Source: Heliopora coerulea
Lineage: Eukaryota; Cnidaria; Anthozoa; Scleralcyonacea; Helioporidae
Length of the DNA stretch: 64,000 nt
Reading direction: 5' to 3'
Assembly (NCBI GenBank): GCA_030142905.1
Contig: JASJOG010000010.1
Location: forward strand, 1,439,501 to 1,503,500
The notes under the pieces were generated by a model, which made no database searches, was not told the origin of the DNA, and saw only the letters and a list, made by a program, of their open reading frames with translations. This document shows positions 35,955 to 47,359 of this stretch, piece after piece. Each line of letters opens with the position of its first letter. The first letter of the stretch is position 1. The position numbers and the translations under genes were made by a program.

Positions 35955-36185
35955 ACAAGGTGACGGACGGAAGTGGAGAGAACCGAGTGTCAGCATGGGT
36001 AACTTGGCAACGTTATTACACTGCTTCAGTTTACCATTCAAACGCAAAATGTCACAAAATGAAAGTACGGTCTCTGACAAAGAAACAATGGCTGACAAAG
36101 AAGTGACGGCCGACAATGACTCAGGCTATGTCGAAGGAGATGCACGAGATTCTGGAGTCCTTGACGTCCTTGTTTCTGCATTAAG
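35955..36185 (+). CDS. PP2C-like (CG9801-class) gene, exon 2
   Basis: Acceptor TTTTTCCAG at 35954 and donor AAG|GTATCG at 36185. The first base completes the AG left by exon 1; 77 codons follow, and two bases are left for exon 3. The translation includes RQGDGRKWREPSVSMGNLA, a Ser/Thr/Asp/Glu-rich stretch (ESTVSDKETMADKEVTADND) and DARDSGVLDVLVSAL. A start at the internal ATG (35995) is possible. Phases match both neighbours exactly, which supports the model. Confidence 0.55.
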
Positions 36186-37501
36186 GTATCGGAAACCTAA
36201 AGCGTATTGTGATGTTTAGAGTATTGTTTACAAGACAAACGAAATCTTCTTGATCAAACGTCCTAAAATTTAATCTAAAAAGACAATTTTACCCACTAGA
36301 GACAAAACCATGTAGGTTAGAAATGATACGTTAGAAAACAAAGTGAAAATCAAATCGTTCATAATCGAATGCTTGGAGAAAACCTATACTGGAACTAATG
36401 ATTGTAGAAGACTAGGCAGTATTAACTCGGAGTATTAAAAACATGAGAGGCTGTATCGGGGCTGTGCTCTTCGAAATGCAGGGTAGTTTTCGTGTTATTT
36501 TCGGTAGAATATTTTCGCCAACTGACCGAGTCGCCATGGATTTTGAAATGGATTTGAGACACGATTCTATGCTCTCAGTTTGGTTCCTGGTCTTTTGGTT
36601 GCCAAAATTTATGGAGGTTTATATCATGTCATTAGCTTGTAATTTCTCCTATAAAGGTTTTTCTGCGTAGGAGTCATTTATCTTTTGTCTTCTGAGCTCT
36701 CCCTTCAACTAATTAGAAAAGACAAAGAAAAATTCCACCAAGTGGTCGTGGAAATAAGAATTCACGCATGTCACCACCAATGATGCACTACGTATTTATA
36801 TCTATGATAACGTCATTTCTCAAGAAGCAAAATCTGAAAGTGCGAGGAATTGATTGTGGTATGATTTTTTGCCTGTCCTTTAGGTATGTTTTTAACTTAA
36901 CATGTTTACTCTGGGTCTCTCGGAGGTTGTCTCTGGGCCAACACAAACTAACTTGATCCAGCTGAAAGGCATATGATATTTCGTAAACAGGAAGTCGTAC
37001 TTTTTCACTGACGTAGTTTGTGGCGGTACAACATCTCGACTGGCAAATCACTGAAATCACTTTCTCGACAATCCAGTCTTATTGAATACTGGCGTCTTTG
37101 GTTTTATAGCGTACCCTGGGAATTGATACCCGGTACCTAAAATGAAGACTATCGACGACGCATTAATCAGGGAATTGATGGATATAAGATACCAATGTTA
37201 CGTAATCGGGTTCAACTGTCGTTCTTATAAGAAGGTAGTTAACTTATACTACAGACAGCGTAACAACCAAGTTATCTTACTTGTAGGATTAAATGGTTAA
37301 ATAGCGGTGTATAAGACGTTATCAAATTGTGTAGTTAACTAAACACCCAGTCAGCTATGCGACAGACAGTGAATTCACCAATTTGTTTAATTAATTTATA
37401 TTAATTAAATAATATATTAATGTATCACGTGACGCTTCAATGAATAAATTATCACAAGAATATGCCGTGCATTAAACTGGTTTTTATGAGCCTACTGCAC
37501 C
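36186..37501. other. Intron 2 of the PP2C-like gene, first part
   Basis: Frames at 36443-37060 lack recognisable domains. Nothing else supported. Confidence 0.35.
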
Positions 37502-37509
37502 CTCTAGGC

Positions 37510-37875
37510 CAGGGGTGTCCAACCTTTCTGTGTGAGGGGCCACATTCCCATTTTTTTCCCAGAAAGAGGCCTGCACAGTAAATGTGGGCAAGACAAGCTG
37601 ATGAGATGGATAAGCCATGATTCTATCTAGAGTTTAGCTAAACTGCTAAAGAAAGTATAATCATACAGTTATATAGTATCTACTGTACTATACTAGTCAT
37701 GTTGTATTACTGCAGTGTACACTGTACAATGGCTTGATTGGCATTTTAATGAGATATCTGCCCATCTTTGTTTTGATAAGTATTTTGAGCTGGGACTAGG
37801 CATTAGCTGGCAGGCTGGATGTATTCCCTTGGTTTGCCTGACTCTGGCCCGTGGGCCGTATGTTGGACACCCTTG
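37510..37875. mobile_element. 366-bp hAT-type MITE with 8-bp TSD
   Basis: The left end CAGGGGTGTCCAAC and the reverse complement of the right end CAAGGGTGTCCAAC are inverted repeats. The TSD CTCTAGGC is exact at 37502-37509 and 37876-37883. No coding capacity. Confidence 0.93.
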
Positions 37876-38843
37876 CTCTAGGCTCAACAGGCTTGCTAGG
37901 GCAGCAGTCCTGTAACCTGTCGGCAACCAGTAATTTCACCTATTTATTCAGTTCTTCAGAATGTAAACAACCAAAGAATGGGTACATTTTAAGTCAGCTG
38001 AACAACATACAAGTTAAGCTTGCAATTATGAGATGTTCAATGATTCTGAAAATCAGAACTATTTCATTTTTGCCGTTAAGTGGAACCTTGGCCTAATAGC
38101 ATGACAATATTTTGTAAATTAATAGAACTATTTTGGTTTGGTAAATTAGATCACCATTTTTTTTTAATTCTGAATTAGGTTGCTAAATTCACAAATCACC
38201 CAGGCAAAGCTTCGCCTGTTAATTTTTGTTTTGCAGTGAACGTAAATTTCGTGCCTAGTTTTTGAACCAGTATTTTGAATCAATTGACCAATTCAGAGTT
38301 TGAACAGTGCATAAGATTGGAGCAGAGAAAATGCAGTTCAGTCTACCAGAACATGAGGCTGCACAGCAGTATTGAAGATATCTTTACAATTTCAAAGACA
38401 TTTATAGTCTTTAAAGCAGACAAAATGGTTAATGATATTGATGTAGGATTGAAGAATGTATTACTCATACAGGTAACGAAAAAAGCCGAGGGCTTTATTT
38501 GATAATTTTCACTGAGAGTGAAGTGAATAATTATTTTAGCATAATTACCTGGGTGATTATTTGAAGGAAATTAGTGAACAAGTTGTTTTAGAAACCGATC
38601 AGTAACATTAACAAAGATAGCTGCTTTTCTATAATGCATTAGTAATAATATTTTCAAAGAAATTGCCAAGATGGTTCAGAGGTTTGTTTCATTTCACTTC
38701 ATTATATTTTATTTCAACTAATGAACTGAAAATTGAAATGAATAATTTGGCACAAATTAGTTCATTTAAATCTAAGTTATACCCCAACATTGTTTTGTGT
38801 ATACTTTGTTAAAGTTCATTATTAAATAGAATCACATGTCATG

Positions 38844-39893
38844 CAGTGGCATAACTGTGGTTGAAAAATAGGGGGACACTCAAGGGGTCATTACCACTTT
38901 TGGGGGTGGTACTAGATATTTCTCTATAATGCACTTTTATTAAATTTAGTGAATTTCAATATTGTGCATTTACATGGTTGGTGAATTACAGTACCAAAGC
39001 AGTTCCAAATACATAAGTTGGCCCTAATGCTTTAATACCCATAGTCCTTGACACTCAATGCAAAAAAAACCAACTCCATTAAAATAGCAACAAAGATTAT
39101 TTTGCAAAAAGCATAGTTAAAATAACTGGACCAGTCTGTTGTTATGTTTACTTGCAAATAGGTTGATAAAGTCATCCATGTCAATTTGCTTGGCTCTTTG
39201 ATGATGGATAAGAATCACAGAAACAGAGGACAACTTATCACTTGACATGAAATTTCTCAGGAAGTTTTTGATAAGTCTCATTGATGAGAAACTTCTCTCA
39301 CAGGAAGCTGACGTTGGGGGTAGTACAAGAGCAATAGTTAGCAGTTTGTACAGATCCGGAAATGCATCTTTGTATGGCACTAAGAATGTTGAGAAATCCA
39401 CAAGGTTGTCAATCTTGATATTTTCAGCTTTCTTGTTGGTAACTAAGCGTTTGGCCTGTCGGAGTTCAACTTCTAGAATATCTTTGTTAATGTTATACTG
39501 AGTTACCAACGTGTCCAGTTGGTTAAGCTGCAAAAAATTTCCTGAGCTTGGATCAAGAGCTGAAATTGAATGCAGAAGGGACTTGTTGGTGGAATAAAAT
39601 CGTAACCTGATGTCTGCTGAAAGCCTGTCCATCGGGGGATAATAAAGAACGTTTCTGTAGCTTTCTTCATGCTTGCATGTTTCAGTATGACCAACAGGCT
39701 GCATTAGCATGCTACTTTGCAGTCCCTTTAGACTTAGAAGTAAATACGTTTCATAAGCAAAAATAGCAACTGAATATGGTTCTGTAACTTTTTTTCCAAT
39801 TTCAAAATTTCAAATGGGCAGGCGCTTGGAGGGGTACCGTCCTCAGATGGGGGGGCACGTGCACCTCCATGCTACCCCGTAGTTCCGCCACTG
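38844..39893 (-). mobile_element. 1050-bp internally deleted hAT element, copy 2, 8-bp TSD
   Basis: Same element as 33393-34441 in opposite orientation. The TSD ATGTCATG is exact (38836-38843, 39894-39901). The termini have a few substitutions (CAGTGGCATAACTGTGG; AGTTCCGCCACTG), but the interior frame is intact. Confidence 0.93.
39117..39710 (-). CDS. hAT transposase C-terminal fragment (197 aa), copy 2
   Basis: Identical to the frame at 33579-34172 apart from one residue. It has the same dimerisation segment and the same missing catalytic core. Two separately inserted copies, each with its own TSD, imply that the deleted form itself was mobilised by an enzyme supplied from elsewhere. Confidence 0.85.
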   Translation of the reverse strand: MLMQPVGHTETCKHEESYRNVLYYPPMDRLSADIRLRFYSTNKSLLHSISALDPSSGNFLQLNQLDTLVTQYNINKDILEVELRQAKRLVTNKKAENIKIDNLVDFSTFLVPYKDAFPDLYKLLTIALVLPPTSASCERSFSSMRLIKNFLRNFMSSDKLSSVSVILIHHQRAKQIDMDDFINLFASKHNNRLVQLF

Positions 39894-39901
39894 ATGTCAT
39901 G

Positions 39902-42290
39902 TTGCATTTCTGCACAATAAGCAAACACGCAATAATCAACCTTTGAGCAATCCTACAAAAAATTTAAAAAATGTTCTTTCACCATATACTATTACATATG
40001 CAGAGAATGTCGTCTAAGAATAGGATCGCAAATCTCAACTGCTAAAGAATGTGCACCAGCACAATCATTATTAGAGGTTGTTCATGTAATCATGTTGTTA
40101 TTGATGGGCATCTCCATCCCCCTTTCATTAATCTACGTGCTTGCTCCTTTGCTACTCGGTCCATGCAGAGAGAACGATTAAAATTGATCTACTCAGCGGT
40201 TAGAGTGGAGTTCATCCGAGAGGTTTTATTAGCCAAGGCGTGAAAGGATGCATGGATTCTGCTACTAACAAAGGGACCACTTTTTTCTCCTAAAATTCTT
40301 CTCTTCGGACTAGAACTGAGCCATACGCCTCATGTGGCATACTGTCGAAGCAAAACGTCTTTCTCGGCCATGCGCAAACTCCTCTGATTGCCTTGCTTTG
40401 GACGAACGAAAGCACAAAAGTACCACTTTGATCCCTACGGCGATGTCTACTTCGACGGTGGTGCAACACCAAATTTCTCCTTTGTGAGAACAGCGAGAAA
40501 AAAAATGTGCCCCCCTGAAAATTTTTCCCCTTTTTATCACTAAATCAGACTTGAGAGATACGTGTATTTAAAAAAGTACAAAAAATCTAAATAGTTTGCA
40601 ACAGCAATAAAGTTTCGAGACTATCTGAAAAGTAAAATAAAATTTTGATCAAGCGAAAGCCAGAGACTCTATCTTGCTTTCATTTGATCACGGATTTGAT
40701 ACATTGTATATTAGGGTAGGTCTTGCAATAGCTACCCGCTAGTAGCTGGCTGCAGGAATAATGCCTGTAATTAGGCTGCCTGAGGTTGATTGCCGTTCTA
40801 TATTCAAAGTAATAGATTTCAAAATAGATTTCCCTCATCTTGACTCTTTGTTCCAATCTGCCCATCCTCCCAATCAGCTATTTCTAGTTGCGCCACTGCG
40901 TGTTCTAAGTTTAGGTTATCAATTTTTACTACAATGAAACCGTGATAACTGCGTCTCGTGTGAACAAGACCATAGACGTGAATATTACTTTTCGTGTGTT
41001 CACGACACAAAGCCAAAAGATTGTCTCTTTACTTTTCAATACCTCACCGAGATTATTAGTTCAAATAGGTGCACATATTTCATTTTTGTTTGCTTATTTA
41101 TAAACTACAGTCACGCGTGCCGCGTTTTCTCTACAGTAGTCTATGCGATTAATTTGTTTTACCGAGAATATTAGGTTAAATAGACACATAATGAGAGATA
41201 TGTTCTGTAACAGATGCAGCGTTCCGCTAAACGAAGCATCAAAGCGAAAATGCCAGGGTGACTAAGCAATTACTGCGTTCTTGAAATCGGAGATCAAGAT
41301 TATTTGTTGCAAGATTAGAAAGGTTAAAGATTATAAGCAAGCCTAGCCATACTTATTAACTAGGATCTGACGGGTTTCAACACATTCAGAAACACCAGTT
41401 TGAGTACGTTCAAAGGAGTGTGTGGCGATGGATAGAATTGAAGCAGTGAATAGAACGCAATTCAAGTGGATTTCATTTATTCTGTAATTGGCATCCTCAC
41501 TGATGTGGATGTGCTGTCCTGACTGCAAGGAATCAAGATTCTCGTGCTTGCATCTTTCATTTGGCTGATTGTAGGTTTCATATTACCACGAGTATTACAA
41601 ACTACTGTATCTCAGTGTAGAACTGGTTCTGTCAGTTAGTTAAGAAATATGAGCTAAATGAATGCAGAAAGTTTTCAACCCCATTCAATCACTGAATCAC
41701 CAGCAGGAAGGGATATGGAAAGGCTATTATCAAGTCATTCTTAGGTTATGACGATGGTTGATGAAATTAATTTTGACAAATTGATCTTCGAAGTTAGTAG
41801 CCTATTTGCTGTTGAAAGGTAAGAGTTTTATACCTTGCCCAGTAGTGCATCATCCAAATTGATGACCCTTCACCATGCCGACTATGGAATATCAATGTTT
41901 TGATACAATCTGACTTCTTTACGCGAAAGATGTTGTATCGTTGGGCTCAGGGTTGGTCTTAAAAAAGGTATTTCGCTAATGTTTTTCCTTGGATATCGCA
42001 GTGACATGTGCTTTTGATGCCAACAAATGTTGAATGCTGAATGACTAGAGTTTGGGTGAACCTTAACTACTTCTTCAATACAATATTGTCATGTCCTTAT
42101 ACCATAGAATGTGGTAGCTTGGCTTCTTGGTTGAGGAACTGGTATATTTGAGATCTACACACACCAAGCCACCACCTTCTGTAGTACAAATTTTGAGTGT
42201 ATCACCTGACTTTGCTGAGACTGCAGTTGCAGTTCACAAGTTGATATATGAACCAGTAGAATAAGTTACCTTCACTCTACCATCTGAGTA
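39902..42290. other. Intron 2, no gene supported
   Basis: Short overlapping frames at 40290-40540 without domain content; nothing recognised. Confidence 0.35.
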
Positions 42291-42360
42291 TGTGTAGCTT
42301 AATGGTTAGAGATCTCACCAGCAATCATGTTATGGGTTCTATTCACATCAGGGGCTCAGA
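42285..42360 (+). repeat. Diverged tRNA-derived copy related to array B
   Basis: TGTAGCTTAATGGTTAGAG ... GGGTTCTATTCACATCAGGGGCTCAG follows the array B tRNA sequence base for base over most of its length, with scattered substitutions that break the stems. Single copy, no TSD detected. Confidence 0.65.
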
Positions 42361-42831
42361 AACATCTCACTTTATTAGTTAACAGTGAATCCCTTATTAT
42401 ATGGTTACCTTACTATGTGCTTGAAAACTGTAAATAGGTTGGTAACTGGTAAGGCAATCTTTTGTTATATTGCCAAACTTTAATGGAAATGTTGTGGTTA
42501 CTGTAAATGTATATACATGTAGATATAGTGAAATTTTCTTTTCTTTCCTTACTTGAGTTGGTTGTTTAAATCATATAAAGTAGAATTATCTAAAGATAAT
42601 TACAATTGGGTAAAATGTTGATCGTGTATTGAACGTGTGCTTTTAATTGCAGTTTTTTACTTTTGGTGTAAATAGCTTTTTTCAATTTAAGACCATAAGT
42701 GGTTTTAGCAGAAGCAGGGGTTTTGACACAGACCTGTAGTGACGTTTACAATTGGTAGAATTAGTTTAGGTATTTAAAAACATGAGAAATGATATCAGTT
42801 AAAGTGCTTTCTTTTTTTCTTATTTAAAAAT

Positions 42832-43200
42832 AGCAAAAAATTTCACCAGTGTTGTGGGACTTACATTCCACAGACATCCATTGATAAACAACAAGTCATT
42901 CAAGAGCTAGTAGGAATGGGGTCCTTGAAACTGAAAAAAAATTTAATTTTCGCAGTAGTGAATACCAGTTTGATTTTACACTACATTGGTGAAACATCTC
43001 GCAATTTATTAACAAGAATTATGGAGCACACTTTGACAGAAATTCAATTTTTAAATACCTCAATAATTATACCAATTGTAAAAGCCACTTACACTACTAA
43101 ATGCTTCAAATTCTCAATTCAGCTAAAACTACGGTCTTAAATTGAAAGAAGCTATTTACATCGAAAGCAAAAAACTGCAATTACACGCTTAAGTTCAGCA
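42832..43200 (+). pseudogene. Penelope-like element relic, GIY-YIG endonuclease region
   Basis: One frame reads YIGETSRNLLTRIMEHTLTE, matching the second half of a GIY-YIG motif with its conserved arginine and EH. After a frame change near 43090, ILNSAKTTVLKLKEAIYIES and KKLQLHA follow, as in the C-terminal endonuclease of Penelope-like retroelements. The first half of the motif and the reverse transcriptase are missing or unreadable. It is a decayed 3' fragment in intron 2 of the PP2C-like gene. Confidence 0.62.
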
Positions 43201-44386
43201 CATCAACACTTTTCTGTTCATATTAATCTTTAGGTACCACCTCACTTTTAATATGCTGTCACCAGTAGCCCTCGGGGGGAAGCGAGGGGGCAGTCATCCC
43301 CAATTATCTTAAGAACAATTTTGTATCTACTGCGCGCGCAGTAGATATATTTTAGTCATGCATGATAAGTTAAAATACCCTCAGAGCCAATCAGAACCTT
43401 GCAAGGTCAGTGACCCAAAACACGGAAGAACGAAGCAAACAAGGCTATCTTGTTTCATGAAACGACACATTAGAGAAGGAAACGTATATTTTAACGCAAA
43501 TTTAGTCAGTAGTTCAACATGAATTCCAGTTGCAGTTTGCCTGTGTGATGTACGACAGTTTTCTAATGTTGTGCCACATCGTTCAAAAGGTTTTCAAAGG
43601 CTTTTTAAAGTTGTTGGTCGATTTACCCGGTTGAGGGACAACAACACCAGAAGCAACACGCGTTCGAACAGATTTAACACTGTCCACAAAATGACAGTCG
43701 CCTACGTTGTCGAAATGAAAAGGATGACTCTTTTTGGGAGACAAACAATCCTCTTCGGAGGCCACCAAATAAACCTCTTCGTTGGCAAGAAGTTGGCCTT
43801 GTTTTATGAAACACAGATGTCAACATAACTCTCCTCCACCCAGATAACTAGGCTGAAAGCTTTCACTTGAAGCCAAGATAACTCTAGCCCCAGCGTCGCC
43901 CTATCGCACCAGGCCAAGTTATATCCTTAGGGACCGGTCAAAAAGTGACTGTTAGGGTGGGTCAGAGGGAAACCTCCTTTTTCTTAAAAGTTTCGGTGCC
44001 CCATCCTGAGGGACTGAACAAAATTTTAAGGTCCATCACAGACTATAAAAAATTTTTCATTTTAGGAATAATTTGGTGTTTGTTTTGCTTCTAATCCTGA
44101 CCCAACCCCAAACCTTGACCCTAAGCTTAAACCATTGCCGAATCCAAACTCAGACTCTAACCCCATATTGGTGTCAAAAGCTATAGAGCACAACATATAG
44201 TGAGTGGAATCTAGTCTGTCTCACTTATTTCCCAGGGTCATCTGCAATGTCTTCTCCTTGATGATTGAAGTTGTCTTGGGTTAGCTAGAGCAAAACAAAG
44301 TTTGACACGGCTGAGAAAGTGTTAAACTAGTAAAATTTTGAAAGTGCCAATTGTGGACATGAGATATTTTGAGAGGATGAAAATTA
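43201..44386. other. Intron 2, last part; one unassigned frame
   Basis: A frame at about 43530-43828 reads GFQRLFKVVGRFTRLRDN but has no usable ATG and no needed phase. 44090-44165 is degenerate C(C/T)AAAC-type sequence resembling decayed telomere-like repeats. Confidence 0.3.
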
Positions 44387-44594
44387 CAGGGAGCGCAACT
44401 GGGAAATTCGAAGGGCAGGGGTTGGTTGGTAGTATCAAGACACCGTAGGGCGATTTTGATCATTTCGAATGAAGTAGATCTACGTGGCTTTGGGAAATGT
44501 ATGCAAAAAGCTGTCACTAAAAGGGCACGTGTAAGATTTACCACAAAAAGAATAGGGGTTGCAACCCCCAAATCGCCCTCTAGTTGCGCCCCTG
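44387..44594. mobile_element. 208-bp hAT-like MITE
   Basis: The left end CAGGGAGCGCAACTGG and the reverse complement of the right end CAGGGGCGCAACTAG are inverted repeats of hAT type. No matching 8-bp TSD was found, so it is old or rearranged. It lies about 120 bp upstream of a PP2C exon. Confidence 0.6.
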
Positions 44595-44717
44595 AAATAT
44601 GACGTGATATTACCAAGTAGACCACTTCAGGATCTGCTATAAACTTAAGTGCAAATACCTGATCCTCTCTCATTTTATTTCTGTTGAACATTTTTTCCTT
44701 TTTTTATAATTATCAAG

Positions 44718-45777
44718 GAACCGAATTCAATCCAAGAAGGAAATCACCTATGGAAAGACATATTTTGATCTCCCTTGTCGTGCTGTGGTTCAAATGACTA
44801 CTCATGTGCTTGCTGCAGATACTGGGCCAGAAGGTGGAATACAGTGTTTATCAGTGGCAAAGAAGGGACACTTTAACCAATTCCATGGTAATCCTCCTGT
44901 TAGTAACAAGCCTATTGCTGGTATTCCAAATTGGAAAATGCATCATCATCGGGCTTATGGGTTGTCACAAAGTATGTATGATTTTGACCCTGACACTCAG
45001 AAACTTAGTGGAGAACCCAATGCCGATGCTTTTGCAGTGGTGGCTAGGGAGAATAATGCCTTTCTGGCAGTTGCTGATGGTGTCAACTGGGGTGAAAAAC
45101 CCTTCATGGCAGCCCGAAGTGCAGTGAAAGGATGCATAGAATATTTAAGTGATCATCTTCATGAGGCAAGCACAACACACGAAGTTGCAAAGTTTATGTT
45201 GAAGTCTTTTCAGCATGCCCAATCGTGCATTATTGATTGTCAAGGAACCCTAACTACTCTTTGCGCTGCCGTTGTCTGTAAACTGCAAGATATTAACGGC
45301 TACGGACTTTGCGTGGTTAATGTGGGAGATAGCCTTGCTTATGTATATAGAAAGAAAAACTGTGTCCAAGAAGTCACAATTGGATCGCATGCAGATGAAG
45401 CATGCAGAGATATGCGTAATACGGGCGGTTGTTTAGGCCCTTCAGATGGCCACAACCCAGACCTTACAAACCTGACATGCTCGTTCACTTTAGTTGATGA
45501 AGGAGACATCGTCTTTCTCACAACTGATGGTATTTCTGACAATTTTGATCCAGTTGTCTTGAAAAGTACGAGAGAAGAAGTTGAGCAACTAATCAATCCT
45601 GTCCAAAACAGTCAATCTGATGAATCTTTGTTAAGAAGTAGTGCTGCAAACCTTGAACTCAGTCGAAGGAGAAGCCAGTCAGAACCAGTTGATCGAAAGC
45701 TTAGAAGTTCATCATTCAAAGGACACATGCTAACTAAGCAAGTTCGCAGAAACTATGCATGTAAACTGATGAAGCAG
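44718..45777 (+). CDS. PP2C-like phosphatase domain (CG9801-class), main exon 3
   Basis: The exon opens after a pyrimidine-rich tract and AG (44716-44717), takes one base to complete the codon from exon 2, and ends GAAGCAG|GTAAGC at 45777 in phase 0. It encodes 353 codons. After RIQSKKEITYGKTYFDLPC come PP2C motifs in order: NADAFAVVARENNAFLAVAD with ADGVNWG (about 45070-45091), LCVVNVGDSLAYVYRKK, and FLTTDGISDNFDP (about 45515-45550). Aspartates of the two metal motifs are present. A basic, Ser-rich tail (SRRRSQSEPVDRKLRSSS) suggests a phosphorylated linker. It resembles the animal PP2C-like protein known as CG9801, whose function is poorly known. Confidence 0.85.
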
Positions 45778-46761
45778 GTAAGCTGAATTAGTCCATTCCG
45801 TGATGTAAAAGATATAAGTTGTGCAAAAACGTTATTAACCCCATTAAGGAGCAGGCACCCCACTCTGAATAGAATCATTTAGCACTGGCGAGAATAAAAT
45901 TCTAAGTTACACCCTTTGCCCCCTATGCTGCTTATTTTGGGGATATTTGCCCTGAAATTGTTGAAGCTTACATTGTTTGTCATTTCAAAAAGAACGAGAC
46001 GCTTTATTTAGCGTTCAATCGATGGGCTTAGAGATGTTGTGACTATGGTAGGAAACAGCGGAAGTGCTTGAGAATCTCACCTCAAAAAGGCTTCAAGGAT
46101 TTTCTATGCGTTGTCGTCGATCTGGCCATTTGAAGAGCCATTAAGGATGAACTGTCTTTTGCACATTCGCCGCAAGAAAGGATCAATCCCTATGGTTAAA
46201 ATGTCTGACGGGATGATATTGTTTTGATGGAATCTGAATGCTGCAAGTTTTGCCAAACGTGTTTGTGTAGAAAACTGAAAGTGTCTGTATTGACCAGTCA
46301 CGAAATCGCTCGTCATCTTTTAGAGTAGGTTTATCTTTAATGACTCTTCCACTTGTTGGTGAAATCGGCGTATTTAGGTGGACAAACCGACAACATAACT
46401 TCGCTCAGCGAGTACATTGGTCGGAAGAAGGTTTTATCAGTGGATTTGATGTTTAGAGGATCACGTACTTGACGTATTGACTATAGACCACTTGCATTTA
46501 TTCCCCTTTTGGAGGAAAAATACCTCTAAACAAAAGAATATCCATAAATTATTCGATCTGTTTAAGGTTGGAGCATTACAGTTGTCCTCCAGATGGGTTT
46601 TTAGCATTTGAGTCCAAATGGTCTATACTGCAAAGCTACAAGCCTTCAGCACCTCAGCGATGCAGAGCGCCCAGGCAGCACTAGTCTAATTGACGATTTG
46701 TGGCCAATGAAAGAAAATCAGAGAAAATCCATTTTATATGAATTGTTTTGAAACAATTCTC

Positions 46762-46862
46762 TTAACCCTTTCCGGTCCGTACCCAACTTTTTAATTTTAC
46801 TCTGGCTAACACCAGACGATTTTACTCGTCAAGGGGAGACGTCTCGGACAGGAAAGGGTTAA
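46762..46862. mobile_element. 101-bp TTAA-flanked MITE
   Basis: TTAACCCTTTCCGGTCC on the left and GGACAGGAAAGGGTTAA on the right form the ends, with TTAA at both borders. The interior holds TCTGGCTAACACCAGA, a hairpin. It lies in the last intron of the PP2C-like gene. Related interiors occur at 50190-50290 and 62137-62285. Confidence 0.75.
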
Positions 46863-47020
46863 AAACTATTTCCTTAAACCCTTGAATTCATTAGAAAAAG
46901 TCCTTGAAAGTTCAAGAGTGGGTCCCTTTCTTTAAAAACTGCAGTTTCATTCATTTTTTTTTTACAGGTTTTCAATGCATGTATATCATCTACGTTGATG
47001 TACGATAATAGGTACTGTAG

Positions 47021-47359
47021 GAAATTATGCACTTGTCTATTTATTTTAAGAAAATTGAATTAGAAAGTCCATCAGGTGAAGAGAGGTCAGCTAAAGAATT
47101 GTGTGCCAACCTAATTAGCTTTGTGGTGAACAAAACTCGTGAAAAGAGAGAAATCTTGGAAAATGCTGAAATCAGTGATCGCCAGAAAAGATACCTACAG
47201 AGCAAGATGAAACCTGGAAAACTTGATCATGCAACTGTTGCTGCTTACGAAGTAGGGCATTTTCGACCTGAACCTCTGAAGCTAACATTTCAAGGTAAAA
47301 GCGCAGTTATTCCAGTTGAGAGTTCAGAGGCGACTTCACTGTTTTGTTTATTGAAGTAG
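47021..47359 (+). CDS. PP2C-like (CG9801-class) gene, terminal exon
   Basis: The frame includes ESPSGEERSAKELCANLISF, KTREKREILENAEISD and the closing PP2C motif KPGKLDHATVAAYEVGHF, then a short tail to a stop at 47359. The 5' border is unclear. The only acceptor with a good pyrimidine tract (TTTTTTTACAG at 46967) leads into VFNACISSTLMYDNR in the phase-0 frame, which stops at once, while the motif lies one frame away. An acceptor at CTGTAG (47020) would be in phase but lacks a pyrimidine tract. Either a cryptic acceptor is used, or there is an indel near 47010. Confidence 0.7.
   Translation, partial: EIMHLSIYFKKIELESPSGEERSAKELCANLISFVVNKTREKREILENAEISDRQKRYLQSKMKPGKLDHATVAAYEVGHFRPEPLKLTFQGKSAVIPVESSEATSLFCLLK

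Noticed and set aside
43530..43828. Frame GFQRLFKVVGRFTRLRDN as a possible extra PP2C exon
   Set aside because: Lacks a suitable ATG and is not needed, since exons 2 and 3 already join in phase.
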